Positions 1 to 11,200 are shown, counted from the first letter of the stretch. The stretch: 52,377 nt of DNA from Psychromonas aquimarina ATCC BAA-1526 (GCF_000428725.1 NZ_AUAM01000033.1:1-52377); one strand, 5' to 3'. Translations and numbers: made by a program. The notes: generated by a model not told the origin, from the letters alone.

Positions 1-3000
1 ATTCCAGCGGGCTCCACATCTGCCAGTGCAGTGACCGGTATTACAGCCGTTGATGATGCCCTACTGGAAGGCGATGAAACGATTATTATTGATATCACCT
101 CAGTGTCCGGCGGCAGTGCAGTAGAAAATGGTACTCAACAGCAGACGGTCACTATCAGCGATGATGAAGACGGCACTGCGCCGACTATCAGTGCGGTGAG
201 TATTCCGAACAGCGTACATAAAGTGGGGGATACGGTTACCGCCACGATTACGGTCAGTACAGACAGCGACGACTACACCACGGGCAGCGGCGGTATCAGC
301 GGCACGATAAACGGTTATGCACTGAGCAGTTTAAATAAAATTAACGACACAACTTATAGCGCAGCCTTTACCATTACTGACGGCGGTAGTGATACTGCTG
401 CCGGCAGCGGTGTACCGGTCAACCTTACACTGACTGACAGTGCAGGCAATACCAGCAGTGCTTTCACCACGGCAGTCAGTCAGAGCAGTGACGCTATCTA
501 TGCCAACCTGCCGGAAATATCTTTAACAGCTGATACCAACAGCATTGTTGAGTTTGCTGGTGTGTCGACAATAACCGCGACTATCAGCGGCAGTTTAAAT
601 AATCAGTGGCCGGATGATATTACGGTCAGCCTGGCATATACGGGTACTGGTACAGCAGGTACGGATTACAGTAAATCTGACAGTATTACTATCGCTGCCG
701 GCAGCCGCAGTAATAGTGCAATGATTATCAGTGCTCCTGATTCATTGTTTGATGCGGCTGTAGATGAAACTGTGATTGTCGATATCAGCAGTCTGTCAGT
801 GGGAAGTGAAGGAACAACTAACCAGCAGATTATTACCATTAATGATGCGCAGTCGGCACCTACGGTTACCTTGACTACCGGAAACAGCTCGGTCGCTGAA
901 AATGCGGGGACTTCGACAATCACTGCAACTTTAAGCAGTGCGACTTATGCCGATGTGACGGTTAATCTAGGTTATACAGGCACAGCGGCAAGCGGCGGTA
1001 CGGATTACAATACGCCCAGCAGTTCTATTATTATTCCAGCGGGCTCTACATCTGCCAGTGCAGTGACCGGTATTACAGCCGTTGATGATGTCGTACTGGA
1101 AGGTGATGAAAGCATTATTATTGATATTACATCAGTGTCCGGCGGCAGTGCCGCAGAAAACGCTGTTCAACAAAAAACCATTACTATCAGCGACGATGAA
1201 CGTATTGCCGCCAGCTTAAGTGTCAGCAGCTCAAGTATTAATGAGGATGCAGGGCAGGCGACGGTTACGGTTACTTTAGATAAAGTGGCGGTTGAAACTG
1301 TGACTGTTGATTTAGGCTTTAGCGGTACAGCAGGAAGTTTTGATTATTCAACAACAGCAGAGAGTATCAGCATTGATGCCGGGCAGACACAGGGAACAAT
1401 CAGTGTCACCTCATTAGCAGATCAGATAGTTGAAGCTGACGAAACGATTATTGTTGATATCAGCAGCGTCAGCGGCAGCAGTGCTGACGAGAACGGCGTG
1501 CAGCAGCAGACTATTACGATTGTAAGTGCACCGACACCTATGATTACCTCTGCCGCCTACGATGCTTCGACAGGTTATTTAGTGGTCAGCGGTGTTAACT
1601 TCGAAGCTAGAGCAGGTGCAGAAAATGACGTTGATATCTCGTTATTAACTTTAACGGGTAAAGGTGATGCTGCTGATAGTTACAGACTCAGCAGTACAAC
1701 AGATGTAGAGCTGGATTCGACTACGCAGTTTACGGTGCTTCTATCCGGAGCGGATAAAACAGCGGTTGACAGCATATTAGATAAAACCGGGACAAGTGCA
1801 TCTGATTCTCTGTTTTACAACCTGGCTGCTGATAATGACTTTATGAATAAAAGTACCGCAGAAGATATCAGCGATCTGACAGGTAATGCTATCATAGTCA
1901 GCAAAGTCGCACCTGTTGTTAATACACCAGCCGATGCTGTTGTATTAAACAGCGACAGCCAGATCATCAGCGGCACCTACAGCACTGACGGTATCAGCAT
2001 TAGTTTGTATTTAGATGCTGATAATGACGGTCTTTCTGACGGCGGAGCCGCACTGGGCTCTGATATTGTTTCCGGCGGTGAATGGAGTATTGAAACCTCG
2101 TTAGTTGATGACACGGTTTATAATACAGTCGTCATTGCTGATTTTGCCGGAGCACAAGAATCTGCTCATATCGATGTGGCAACAATTAGCGAAGATTCAA
2201 CCATTCCAGCGGCGCCGGTTGTTATCAGCCCGGCTGAAGCTGTTAATGAATCCGGCAGCAGCTACATAATCTCCGGCAGTCATGCAGAAGAAAACGTGAC
2301 TGTTAAGCTCTATGCTGACAGTGATAACGACGGCATTGCTGATAATACAGTTGTGCTGGCCAGTGATATTGTCTCGGGGAATGCCTGGTTATTAACTACC
2401 GCAATTGATTTAGGGGCTAATAATTTTGTTGTGGCTGCGCAGGATGCCGCGGTTAATAGTTCAAGTAGTATTGATGTGGCGACGATCACCAGAAATACAA
2501 TACCAAGTATCAGCCAGGGCAGTTCAACTGTTTTAACAACCGCAGAGGATTCTCCAGGAGAAATTACACTTAATGCTTCTGATGCTGAAAATAACACCTT
2601 AACCTGGAGCATTACATCACAGGGAGCAAACGGGGCGGCTGCTGCTAGTGGTACAGGTGACAGTAAAGTCATTAGTTATATGCCGGACAGCAACTTCAAC
2701 GGCAGTGACAGTTTTGTTGTTTCTGTGACAGATAATATGGAAAGTGTTTCTATTACTGTCAATGTTAGCGTGGATTCAGTTAATGATTCGCCGCTGTTTA
2801 CCACTGCGGCTCGGACTTCAGCAGTTGAAGATACGGCCTACAGTTACACTGTGGCGGCTGCTGATAATGATGATGCGAATATCACCATCAGTGCGCTAAG
2901 CAAACCCGGCTGGCTGACACTGGTAGACAATGGCAGCGGTAGTGCAGAACTCTCTGGAATGCCAGTAAATGCCCATGTAGGTGAGCACAATGTGGTGTTA

Positions 3001-6000
3001 AAGGTAAGTGATGCACATAGCGGATCTGCAGTCCAGAGCTTTACGATCAGTGTCAGTAATACCAATGATGCCCCGGTTATTTCAGGAAAACCAGCCGTTT
3101 CAGTTAATGAAAACAGCTCCTACAGCTTTATGCCGGCAGTATTTGACGATGATCTCAATGACACAAAAACTTTCTCGATCAGTAATAAACCTGGCTGGGC
3201 TGCGTTTGACAGCAAAACAGGAGCTTTAACCGGCACTCCGGGCAATGCGGATGTCGGTACCACCACAGGTATCATTATCAGCGTAAAAGACAGTGCTCAA
3301 GTCAGTGCTGCTTTAGCCGCCTTTAATCTGCAGGTTGTCAATGTTAATGATGCGCCGGAAGGTATTGTCACAATAGTTGGTAATGCCGTTGAAGACAGTG
3401 TATTAACGGCTGCCGAGACACTGACTGATGCAGACGGTTTAGGCACACTAATTTATCAGTGGAAAGCCGATGGTGTGAACGTTGGAGCAAACAGCAATAC
3501 TTACAGGCCGGATGATGATGATGTAGGTAAAGTTATTACTCTGACGATCAGTTATACGGATGCCCATAACACGCTTGAAAGTAAAACGAGCGGTGCAACA
3601 GCTGCTGTCCTTAATGTTAATGATGCTCCTGCCGGAAGTCTGACCATTAGCGGCAGCGCTGCGGAGCACAGCGTGTTAACTGCGCATAATACATTAAGCG
3701 ATGCAGACGGCTTAGGTAAGTTTAGTTACCAGTGGTATGCCGATAATAATGCAGTCAGTGGTGCAGCCGCTTCTGCATATACATTAACGGCGGCTGAGAT
3801 AGGTAAAAGCATCACAGTTATTATCAGCTATACAGATGCACATAACACTGCAGAAAGTATAGAAAGTGCACCGACAGCTTCGGTCGTTAATGTAAATGAT
3901 GCTCCGCTGATTTCTGGTACGCCTGAGACAAGCGTAGAAGCAGCAAAAAGTTATCGCTTTATCCCCACTGTCAGTGATGTTGATGCCGGTGATACCGTCA
4001 CCTTTACTATTGTCAATAAACCAGCCTGGGCAGGCTTTGATCCTAAAACCGGTACATTGACAGGTACACCAGCAGCAGAGAATGTTGGTACAACAAACGC
4101 CATAGTGATCACTGCCGCCGATAGTGCCGGTGCAAAAAGCTCACTGCCGGCATTTAATATTGCAGTGACTGATATTGATAAAACACCGTCATTACTCGGC
4201 ATTGAGGATATTGAAGTAAATGCGCAGGCATTGCTGACGCAGGTTGCTTTAGGCGAGGTGACAGCTGAGGACTATTTAGGTGAAGCGATTGATCCTGTTA
4301 AGCCGGACAGCTTCTTAGCACCCGGCGAGCATATTGTTACCTGGACAGCGGCTGATTCCAGCGGCAATGAAGTGAGCGCCCAGCAGACTGTTAAAGTACA
4401 TCCGCTTATTTCTTTAGGCAAAAACGCCTATGTAAAAGAAGGCGAGTCATACACGTTTAGGGTGTATTTAAACGGTAATGCGCCTCAGTACCCTGTTTCT
4501 GTTCCTTATATGGTCTACGGCGATGATCAGCAGCCGTTAGGCGCGGTTGAAACGGTTACTATCAGCGAGCAGGATAAAACCTATGGTGAGTTTATTATCA
4601 GTTCGGCGATGACCAGTGTACATAAGGTGTTAACGGTTCAATTAGATCCTCTAAACAGTATCAATAATTTGAATCTGGACGTTAAATCATCACTGATATT
4701 AACGCGCATCGAAGAAAATATGGCGCCGAAAGTCGATTTAACCGTGGTACAGGAAGGCCAGGAACGTACTCAGGTAACAACAACAGGTAATAAGGTAACT
4801 ATTACTGCAGACTCGGTTGACAGTAATAAAGATACCCTGGAAACACTCTGGAGCAGTGAAAATAATGCGCTGATTAACAGCAGCACAGATGAAAAACTGT
4901 TTATTTTTGATCCACAAAACTTACCTGCCGGCGTATATAAAGTTACGGCTACGGTAACGGAGACGGATACTGCAGAGCGTTACAGCAATACTCAAGATGT
5001 ACATATCAATGTGACAGCAGTACTTCCTGATTATGTTTCGGCTCCTTCGGAACTACCGGATAATGCCATTGCACATAAAGCATCTGACGGTAATAAATAC
5101 CTGCTTGAAGCGGAGCCGGGTACAAAAGTAACATTCGGGCGGCTTTCGCTGCAGGAATCTCAGGGAGGAGCAAAAGTGTCCATAGAAACCATTGAACAGG
5201 ATCCTGCGATTGAACTTGATGATGCAGAGAATGTGAATGTCGGTGGTATTTTTGATTTTGAAATACATGATCTGCCCGTTAACGGTCAGTCGGTCAATAT
5301 GGTACTGCCGCTGCGTGCTGTTGTTCCTGAAGACGCTGTTTACCGTAAATATATCAGTGGTACAGGCTGGATAGACTTTGTTGAGGATAGTAATAATGCA
5401 CTGTATTCGGCGAAGGGGGCTGACGGTTATTGTCCGCCGCCAAGCAGTAATGCTTATACGCAGGGGTTAACAGCCGGCGACTGGTGTGTGCGCTTGACGA
5501 TTGAGGACGGCGGTGCAAATGATGATGATGGAAAAGCGAACGGCACCATAGTTGATCCAAGCGGTGTTACGGTTAATACTCCGGTCGTTGTGCCCGTTGT
5601 ACCGGTAACACCCGTTACGCCTGTTACACCTGCAGAGCCTGTGCAGAACAATACCAATATAGTCAATACATCCGGCGGCGGCGGCAGCAGCAGTATCATG
5701 CTGATGTTTATAGCTGTACTCTCCGGACTGCGCCGTTACGGCAAAAAAATCCTGGTGTTTTCTCTTGCATTGTTAAGTTTCAGCAGCCAGGCGAATAACT
5801 GGTTTATTGATGTTGATCTTGGTATGAGCAAGGCTCATGAAGGGGATAACTTAAGCTCAGTCCCTGCAGATAATATTATTAATCGTGATACTAAGGATTT
5901 CAGCTGGTCGCTTGGTTTAGGCTACAACTTGACTGATAACTGGGCATTAGCCGCTCGGTATATCGATCTTGGTCAAGGCAGTGCCGAGCTCAAAGGCAGT

Positions 6001-6324
6001 ACAGCTGATTATCACCAGTCAGTCATTAATGCGACGCCGATGTTAGTTAAAGGAGTCGGTCTGGAGGTCAGTTATCGTTTATACAGCTATCAGGCCTTCA
6101 GCAGTTCTGTGACTCTCGGCGGTTTATCCTGGCGCAGTGAAGTTGAAAGCCGTTTCAATGGAGAAACGATCCAGCATACTCAGAAGGGCACGGATTTTTA
6201 TGCCGGAGCCTCAATAGCTTATGATCTCAATGAAAGCTGGCAGGCTGCTGCCGCTTATAAACGTTATTTTATTGATGTGAATGATGTTGATAATGTTAGT
6301 TTGAAACTGATTTATCGCTTTTAG
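1..6324 (+). CDS. Giant repeat adhesin with GlyGly-CTERM-like tail and C-terminal OmpA-like barrel (5' end outside window)
   Basis: The frame is open from base 1, so this is the C-terminal ~2107 residues of a longer protein. In nucleotide order I see Calx-beta-type repeats (1-1530; acidic DE-rich ends such as TISDDE), Ig-like and cadherin/Tandem-95/He_PIG-like modules (about 1900-4170), an HYR-like domain (4180-4400), a further Calx-beta-like and PKD-like part (4400-5020), and a choice-of-anchor U domain (5040-5580; YCPPP, DWCVRLTIEDGG and NGTIVDPSG motifs). A Pro/Thr/Val linker follows, then the sorting block at 5671-5793 and a beta-barrel with terminal Phe (5794-6321). Bases 1-57 recur almost identically at 1031-1087, showing recent repeat expansion. 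It is probably an exported surface adhesin. The ligand is unknown. It heads a same-strand cluster with the next three genes. Confidence 0.85.
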   Translation: MPAGSTSASAVTGITAVDDALLEGDETIIIDITSVSGGSAVENGTQQQTVTISDDEDGTAPTISAVSIPNSVHKVGDTVTATITVSTDSDDYTTGSGGISGTINGYALSSLNKINDTTYSAAFTITDGGSDTAAGSGVPVNLTLTDSAGNTSSAFTTAVSQSSDAIYANLPEISLTADTNSIVEFAGVSTITATISGSLNNQWPDDITVSLAYTGTGTAGTDYSKSDSITIAAGSRSNSAMIISAPDSLFDAAVDETVIVDISSLSVGSEGTTNQQIITINDAQSAPTVTLTTGNSSVAENAGTSTITATLSSATYADVTVNLGYTGTAASGGTDYNTPSSSIIIPAGSTSASAVTGITAVDDVVLEGDESIIIDITSVSGGSAAENAVQQKTITISDDERIAASLSVSSSSINEDAGQATVTVTLDKVAVETVTVDLGFSGTAGSFDYSTTAESISIDAGQTQGTISVTSLADQIVEADETIIVDISSVSGSSADENGVQQQTITIVSAPTPMITSAAYDASTGYLVVSGVNFEARAGAENDVDISLLTLTGKGDAADSYRLSSTTDVELDSTTQFTVLLSGADKTAVDSILDKTGTSASDSLFYNLAADNDFMNKSTAEDISDLTGNAIIVSKVAPVVNTPADAVVLNSDSQIISGTYSTDGISISLYLDADNDGLSDGGAALGSDIVSGGEWSIETSLVDDTVYNTVVIADFAGAQESAHIDVATISEDSTIPAAPVVISPAEAVNESGSSYIISGSHAEENVTVKLYADSDNDGIADNTVVLASDIVSGNAWLLTTAIDLGANNFVVAAQDAAVNSSSSIDVATITRNTIPSISQGSSTVLTTAEDSPGEITLNASDAENNTLTWSITSQGANGAAAASGTGDSKVISYMPDSNFNGSDSFVVSVTDNMESVSITVNVSVDSVNDSPLFTTAARTSAVEDTAYSYTVAAADNDDANITISALSKPGWLTLVDNGSGSAELSGMPVNAHVGEHNVVLKVSDAHSGSAVQSFTISVSNTNDAPVISGKPAVSVNENSSYSFMPAVFDDDLNDTKTFSISNKPGWAAFDSKTGALTGTPGNADVGTTTGIIISVKDSAQVSAALAAFNLQVVNVNDAPEGIVTIVGNAVEDSVLTAAETLTDADGLGTLIYQWKADGVNVGANSNTYRPDDDDVGKVITLTISYTDAHNTLESKTSGATAAVLNVNDAPAGSLTISGSAAEHSVLTAHNTLSDADGLGKFSYQWYADNNAVSGAAASAYTLTAAEIGKSITVIISYTDAHNTAESIESAPTASVVNVNDAPLISGTPETSVEAAKSYRFIPTVSDVDAGDTVTFTIVNKPAWAGFDPKTGTLTGTPAAENVGTTNAIVITAADSAGAKSSLPAFNIAVTDIDKTPSLLGIEDIEVNAQALLTQVALGEVTAEDYLGEAIDPVKPDSFLAPGEHIVTWTAADSSGNEVSAQQTVKVHPLISLGKNAYVKEGESYTFRVYLNGNAPQYPVSVPYMVYGDDQQPLGAVETVTISEQDKTYGEFIISSAMTSVHKVLTVQLDPLNSINNLNLDVKSSLILTRIEENMAPKVDLTVVQEGQERTQVTTTGNKVTITADSVDSNKDTLETLWSSENNALINSSTDEKLFIFDPQNLPAGVYKVTATVTETDTAERYSNTQDVHINVTAVLPDYVSAPSELPDNAIAHKASDGNKYLLEAEPGTKVTFGRLSLQESQGGAKVSIETIEQDPAIELDDAENVNVGGIFDFEIHDLPVNGQSVNMVLPLRAVVPEDAVYRKYISGTGWIDFVEDSNNALYSAKGADGYCPPPSSNAYTQGLTAGDWCVRLTIEDGGANDDDGKANGTIVDPSGVTVNTPVVVPVVPVTPVTPVTPAEPVQNNTNIVNTSGGGGSSSIMLMFIAVLSGLRRYGKKILVFSLALLSFSSQANNWFIDVDLGMSKAHEGDNLSSVPADNIINRDTKDFSWSLGLGYNLTDNWALAARYIDLGQGSAELKGSTADYHQSVINATPMLVKGVGLEVSYRLYSYQAFSSSVTLGGLSWRSEVESRFNGETIQHTQKGTDFYAGASIAYDLNESWQAAAAYKRYFIDVNDVDNVSLKLIYRF
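5671..5793 (+). other. GlyGly-CTERM-like sorting signal followed by a second signal-peptide-like segment (adhesin 1)
   Basis: Codons 5671-5694 encode SGGGGSSS, 5695-5730 encode the hydrophobic IMLMFIAVLSGL, and 5731-5748 encode the basic RRYGKK. That is the Gly-rich, hydrophobic, basic order of GlyGly-CTERM tails, which rhombosortases are known to process. Normally such a protein ends here. Instead 5749-5793 adds ILVFSLALLSFSSQA, a hydrophobic stretch with a signal-peptidase-like end, directly before the barrel (NNWFIDVDLG). Two separate processing events are an inference. Confidence 0.65.
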
Positions 6325-6424
6325 TTAAATATTCAAACTGTAGAAAATTAAATTCAATTAAGGTTTTTCGGAATATAACTTTTTATAAAGGATGCCGGAG
6401 CAGAAAACAAGGATGAGAGGAATT

Positions 6425-6832
6425 ATGTTTATTAAAGCAGATATTCGCCTATTTAAGACAGGTTTATTAGCAGGGATAATATTTACTACGCAGGGTTTTG
6501 CCGCCTCTGTGAGCGGGGGCAGTGCAGGTATAACTGTCCAGCAGCTTCCTGCAGGCTATTCAAGTGTATTGTTAACCGGAGAAGGGATCCGTTTAAGCAG
6601 TGAAAACGGCAGTTTTAAACACAAAGAAGGTTTTATTGACGGACGTTATTCATACGCGATACTGGCTGAAACTGCTGTTAAAGCAAGGCCGCAGGAAAGC
6701 GGGACGCCTGAAAATAACGGCAGGGATATTGATGCGAAGCCGGCAGATACAATTATTACACAAATTGAATCCAAGAGCTTTTTGATACTTGAAGGGCAAG
6801 TGGTAAACCCTGACCTTAAAGAGGAAAAATAG
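6425..6832 (+). CDS. Small exported protein of unknown function
   Basis: I prefer the ATG at 6425 (135 aa) to the upstream in-frame ATG at 6392, because AGAGGA sits about 4 bases before 6425 and the product then starts with a normal signal peptide (basic MFIKADIRLFKTG, hydrophobic core, cleavage near GFAAS). The mature part is about 110 residues, rich in Gly/Ser early and polar later, with no domain I recognise. It stops 2 bases before the S74 fibre gene, so the two are very likely co-transcribed. It may be an accessory of the S74 protein or of the adhesins. That role is inferred from position only. Confidence 0.65.
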   Translation: MFIKADIRLFKTGLLAGIIFTTQGFAASVSGGSAGITVQQLPAGYSSVLLTGEGIRLSSENGSFKHKEGFIDGRYSYAILAETAVKARPQESGTPENNGRDIDAKPADTIITQIESKSFLILEGQVVNPDLKEEK

Positions 6833-6834
6833 CG

Positions 6835-8226
6835 ATGAATACAGTAATTACAAAGTTAGTTTTAATTTCAGGTGTCTGCTTAAGTTCTCTGGCTGCTGCA
6901 GATCAGAAAATTCAGGATGATCTGGTTGTTGTCGGCAGTGAGTGTATCGGTGTTGACTGTGTATCAGGGGAAAACTTTAATTTTGATACAGTAAGGCTAA
7001 AAGAAAATAACTTACGTATTAAATTTCAAGATACCAGCAGCTCGTCAAGTTTCCCCAGAAATGACTGGGAGCTCACAGCTAATGATTCGGCAAATGGCGG
7101 ACTTAATCGTTTCAGCATTACAGATGTCGATGCAGGGCGTACGCCGTTTACGGTTCTCGCAGGAGCCCCTGACCATAGCCTTTATATTAGCAGCAGCGGC
7201 AGGCTGGGTATAGGAACATCAGCACCACTGGTAGAAGCACATATACTGGCCGGTAATACTCCTTCTGTCAGGTTAGACCAGAATAATACGCAAGGCTGGG
7301 GGGCTTACACATGGGATGTAGGCGCTAATGAAACTAACTTCTTTATTCGTGATTATTCAAACAACTCAAGGATGCCTTTTAGAATCAGGGCGGCGGCACC
7401 AAACAATAGTCTGTTTATTGATGCAGACGGTGACATCGGATTCGAAACAAGTACCCCAGATGGATTATTAGATGTTGCTCACCCGATGGATGCGAATAAC
7501 CATGCATTTTTAATCAGCCCTGCAGGTGATGTTGGAATTAATATTGACAATGGCTATGTGCCAACTGCTCTTTTTGATGTACAGAATTCAGGGCAGTCTG
7601 TTTTTAGTGTCAAAAGTGATGGTACTGTGGCTGCTAAAGCCGGGCTGGTTGCACAGGGAGATATTTGTACTAACGAAAGCGGCAGTTTGAAGTGCTTAAG
7701 TACTGCCGGCGGCAGTTCATCGACACCGGCATGGAGTCCGTGGACAATAGAGAATAATGGCAGCGGTAATTTAGAGTTTACCAGCGGAACCGGTGTATTA
7801 GCATTAACAGTAACAAAAGACGGAGAAATTCAGGCCAAATCAGGAGTCTGCGGTAAAGGCGGAAAGGCCTGCCATTTTGCATCATCTCGAGCTTTAAAAA
7901 ATATTGAAGAGATAGTGGATACCAAAGAGGTTTTAGACAAGCTCAGCACTCTTGAAATTTCCCGCTGGACCTATAAGTCCGATAATGATCCTTCCATTGT
8001 ACATATGGGCGTGATGTCAGAAGATTTTCATAGTGTATTCGGGTTAGACGGCGACACTAGCGATAAAATAGCAATTGTTGATGCAGTTGGTGTTTCTATG
8101 GCTTCAATTCAAGCGTTAAATAACAAGCTTTTAGAAAAAGATATTGAAATCACAAAAATTAATAATGAGCTGGATTCTTTAAAAAGTGAACTGCAGGCAA
8201 TTAAAGCTTTACTGCTGCAGAACTAG
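6835..8226 (+). CDS. Exported fibre-like protein with C-terminal peptidase S74 (intramolecular chaperone) domain
   Basis: A 463-aa protein with an N-terminal signal peptide (cut near LAAADQ). The middle is made of short beta repeats of the type RFSITDVD, RTPFTVLAG, SLYISSSGRLGIGT, typical of bacterial surface S74 proteins. From about residue 348 comes the S74 endosialidase-chaperone domain. The expected Ser-x4-Lys catalytic pair is visible as S350 and K355 in SSRALKNI. A C-terminal coiled coil (INNELDSLKSELQAIKALL) closes the protein. In phage tail spikes this domain helps trimer folding and then cuts itself off, so a trimeric secreted fibre is expected here. It sits between two giant adhesin genes, with 2-bp and 27-bp gaps, suggesting one surface-structure operon. 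It is not phage-linked here. Confidence 0.8.
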   Translation: MNTVITKLVLISGVCLSSLAAADQKIQDDLVVVGSECIGVDCVSGENFNFDTVRLKENNLRIKFQDTSSSSSFPRNDWELTANDSANGGLNRFSITDVDAGRTPFTVLAGAPDHSLYISSSGRLGIGTSAPLVEAHILAGNTPSVRLDQNNTQGWGAYTWDVGANETNFFIRDYSNNSRMPFRIRAAAPNNSLFIDADGDIGFETSTPDGLLDVAHPMDANNHAFLISPAGDVGINIDNGYVPTALFDVQNSGQSVFSVKSDGTVAAKAGLVAQGDICTNESGSLKCLSTAGGSSSTPAWSPWTIENNGSGNLEFTSGTGVLALTVTKDGEIQAKSGVCGKGGKACHFASSRALKNIEEIVDTKEVLDKLSTLEISRWTYKSDNDPSIVHMGVMSEDFHSVFGLDGDTSDKIAIVDAVGVSMASIQALNNKLLEKDIEITKINNELDSLKSELQAIKALLLQN

Positions 8227-8253
8227 ATATTTTATAGAAAGGGAATTTCATTT

Positions 8254-11200
8254 ATGCGATCAGCTATATCTGAGTGCTTTAGCGCTGTTGTATCTGCAGA
8301 AAAACAACAACTGAATCTGATGTATTTATTACGTGGTTTTGTGACTGCCTGTCTGCTGTGTTCTGCGGTGCCGGCTACGGCTGCTCAGCCGGTTATCAGT
8401 ACAGTTTCAGGCCCGGCAGCGGGAACTTACAACAGCAGTGACAGTCTGCAGTTTGTTGTCTCCTTTTCTGAAAATATTCAATATACTCCCGGTGCTGACG
8501 GCCCGGGTTATTTAATTTTAGAGCTTGATTCCGGTAATGCTTATGCGCAGTACCAAAGTGTAAGCGGCTCTGATGTTACATTTTCTTATACACCCACTCA
8601 CCTAGATTTTGACTTTAACGGTATTGAACTCTCCGGATTTCAAAATTTTCAAGTAACAAGCACCGGCGGAGTAACTGCCGACATGAACTTCGGACAGGGA
8701 AGTGCACTGCCTTTAGTTAAAATAGCTCATAGTAATGCAGCCGATCTGCCTGCATTGGATGTTTATCTGCCTGGAGACAAACTCACCTATACATTACGCT
8801 GGGGGCGGATTGCCGCGGTTACGTTGTCCGGGGGGATTCCGCAGCTGACTGTTAGCGTGGGCGGCAGTGAATATATTTTAAATGGTGAAGCAACAAATCA
8901 GGGGGAGATTGTATTTACCTATACGGTTGCAGAGTCAGATACTGACACTGACGGGGTTAGTATTGGTGATTTAAATTTAAATAATGCGGTTATTGTCGGC
9001 ACGCTAGATGAGCTGGATGATAAAAGCTACGGCAGTCATGAACTAACTGTCAGTAGCAGTACATTCAGTAATAACGGCTTAGCTAAAGTGACTAAACTAA
9101 GTGACGGCTCTTCCGCTGTTTTAGTGGGGCGAACGGCTGTACCACAGGTAACGCAGGTAGTGCTTCCTGCTGATAATGATTATCGAATTGGCGAGACTCT
9201 TTCTTTTGTCGTGCATTTTGATCAAGCCGTTCAGGCTGTAAGTACGACCTCGACTAAATTAAATATTTTGCTGGATAATGAACGGATCGTACAAGCAGGT
9301 TATGTTTCTGCTGCCGGTCCTCAGTCTAGCTGGCAGTTTGATTATGTGGTAACAAAAGAGGATGCCGCGGTTAACGGTATTCGTTTAGTAGATCTTACAT
9401 CTAATGCTGATTATTTGGATGAAGGACCAGTTTATAGTTTTTCCGACTGGCGTGATTTAGTTCTGCAGAATATTGCTGACAGCAGTGCGGTGACCGTTAA
9501 TGCCGCGGATACGGCAAAAATAAACAGTGTAACAGTACCGGATGCGAAAACCTATGTTGCGGGTGATACATTGAGTTTTACCGTTAACTACAATCAGAGT
9601 GTTACAGTCAGCGGTTCTCCTCTGCTCTATTTAACGATTGGCGATCAGCAGGTTTTTGCTCAATATGCTAGTGGAAGCGGTACTTCATCCTTAACTTTTA
9701 ATTATGTTTTAGCCGAGAGACTTGAGGATAATAACGGCATTACAATTGATTATCTGCTGCTTAACGGAGGTGCAGTAAGTTCATCGAGTGAGGTTGGCGC
9801 TGATAATGCTTTAGCTAATATTGATAATTTAAGCGGAGTTATTGTTGAATCCGGTGCAAAGGTTCTTAGCGTGGCTATGCCTGATGCCGCAATTTATGGT
9901 TATGGTGAAACACTCACTTTCTCGGTTAATTTTGATGAAATAGTTACTGTATCCGGTCAGCCGCTATTATCGGTTTTAATTGGTGAAAATACTCGAACCG
10001 CTAATTACACTGGCGGGAGCGGTAGCAGGCAGCTTCAGTTTGAGTATCAGATTAATGCTCTGGATGTTGATATTGACGGTATTAATATTACAAGGCTGCA
10101 GACAGCTGCTGCAAAAATCCTTAATGAAAAACAGTTAAGTGGCGATCTTACTTTAAATAATATTGAAAGCGGGACCGGGATCTTCATTGATGGCGGAGCT
10201 CCCCAGGGTTACAGTGTGAATTTTGAACAGACTGTAATTGATAACAGCAATAAAACTGCACTTAGCTTCATGCTTAATAATGCCCCTGTCGGCGCTTATT
10301 ATAACTATAAATTAACTATGCTTAACGGCGGCGGGAGCATGATTTCCGGTACCGGTAGCGTGACACAAAGTGAGCAGCAGGCTGCAGATATTGACCTGTC
10401 CGCCTTACCTGATGGAGATATATTATTATCACTGAGTGTAAGTTATATATCAGCGTCAGACAGTGCATCACAAGGGCAAATTGTTACTGACAGCATTCGC
10501 AAATATACCCAGATACCGGTTGTCAGCAGTGTTGAAGTGCCTGTGGCGACCTTTTATGCGGCCAATTCTATTCTTACATTTAAGATAAACTTCAGTTCGG
10601 TTGTTGATGTCAGCGGTTCTCCTCAGTTAGCAGTTAATATTGGAGGAAACGAAGTTTTTGCGGCTTACGACAAATCATTATCGACTTCTACAGAACTTGT
10701 TTACAGCTATACAATACCGGCAGGAAATACTTTAACAGACAGTGATGGTATTGAGTTAGGGGCTGTTATTCTAAATAACGGCAGTATTAACGATCCGTTA
10801 GGTAATCCCGTTGATCTTACACTCAACAATGTAGGTTTGTTAACCGGGGTGATTATTACTAGTGATATGATCTTGCCGTTAACTTCCAGCGCTTCCTCGG
10901 CATCCGGCTCTTACCAGACTGGTGATACGCTCAATATTACCTTTTCCAATCAGAATAATTTTCCTTTTTCTGTAACAGGGACACCAGAGATTGTACTAGC
11001 CCTCGATTCTGGTGATGTGACTGCACAGTATGTTGTTCCGGCTGGTTCATCATCCGTGCTTACTTTCAGCTATCAAATTCAAGCTGATGATTTTCATGAT
11101 GAAAGTAACCAGCTGGCAGTGAAGTCATTATCTCTACCTGAAGGAACTGCGATTAGCGCATTTTCTGGAGCAGTAAAATTCAATGCAGATCTGAGGTCTG

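Noticed and set aside
666-5699. Several long open frames on the minus strand and in other frames inside adhesin 1 (for example around 2310-2672 and 5454-5699)
   Set aside because: They are shadows of a repetitive, biased-composition gene. They lack ribosome sites and their translations are low-complexity Val/Leu/Ser-rich mirrors of the sense repeats.
5698-6324. Separate translation start for the barrel at the ATG at 5698 or 5704
   Set aside because: No ribosome site precedes these codons (GC-rich Gly/Ser repeat instead), and in adhesin 2 no Met stands at the equivalent place. A single long chain is more likely.
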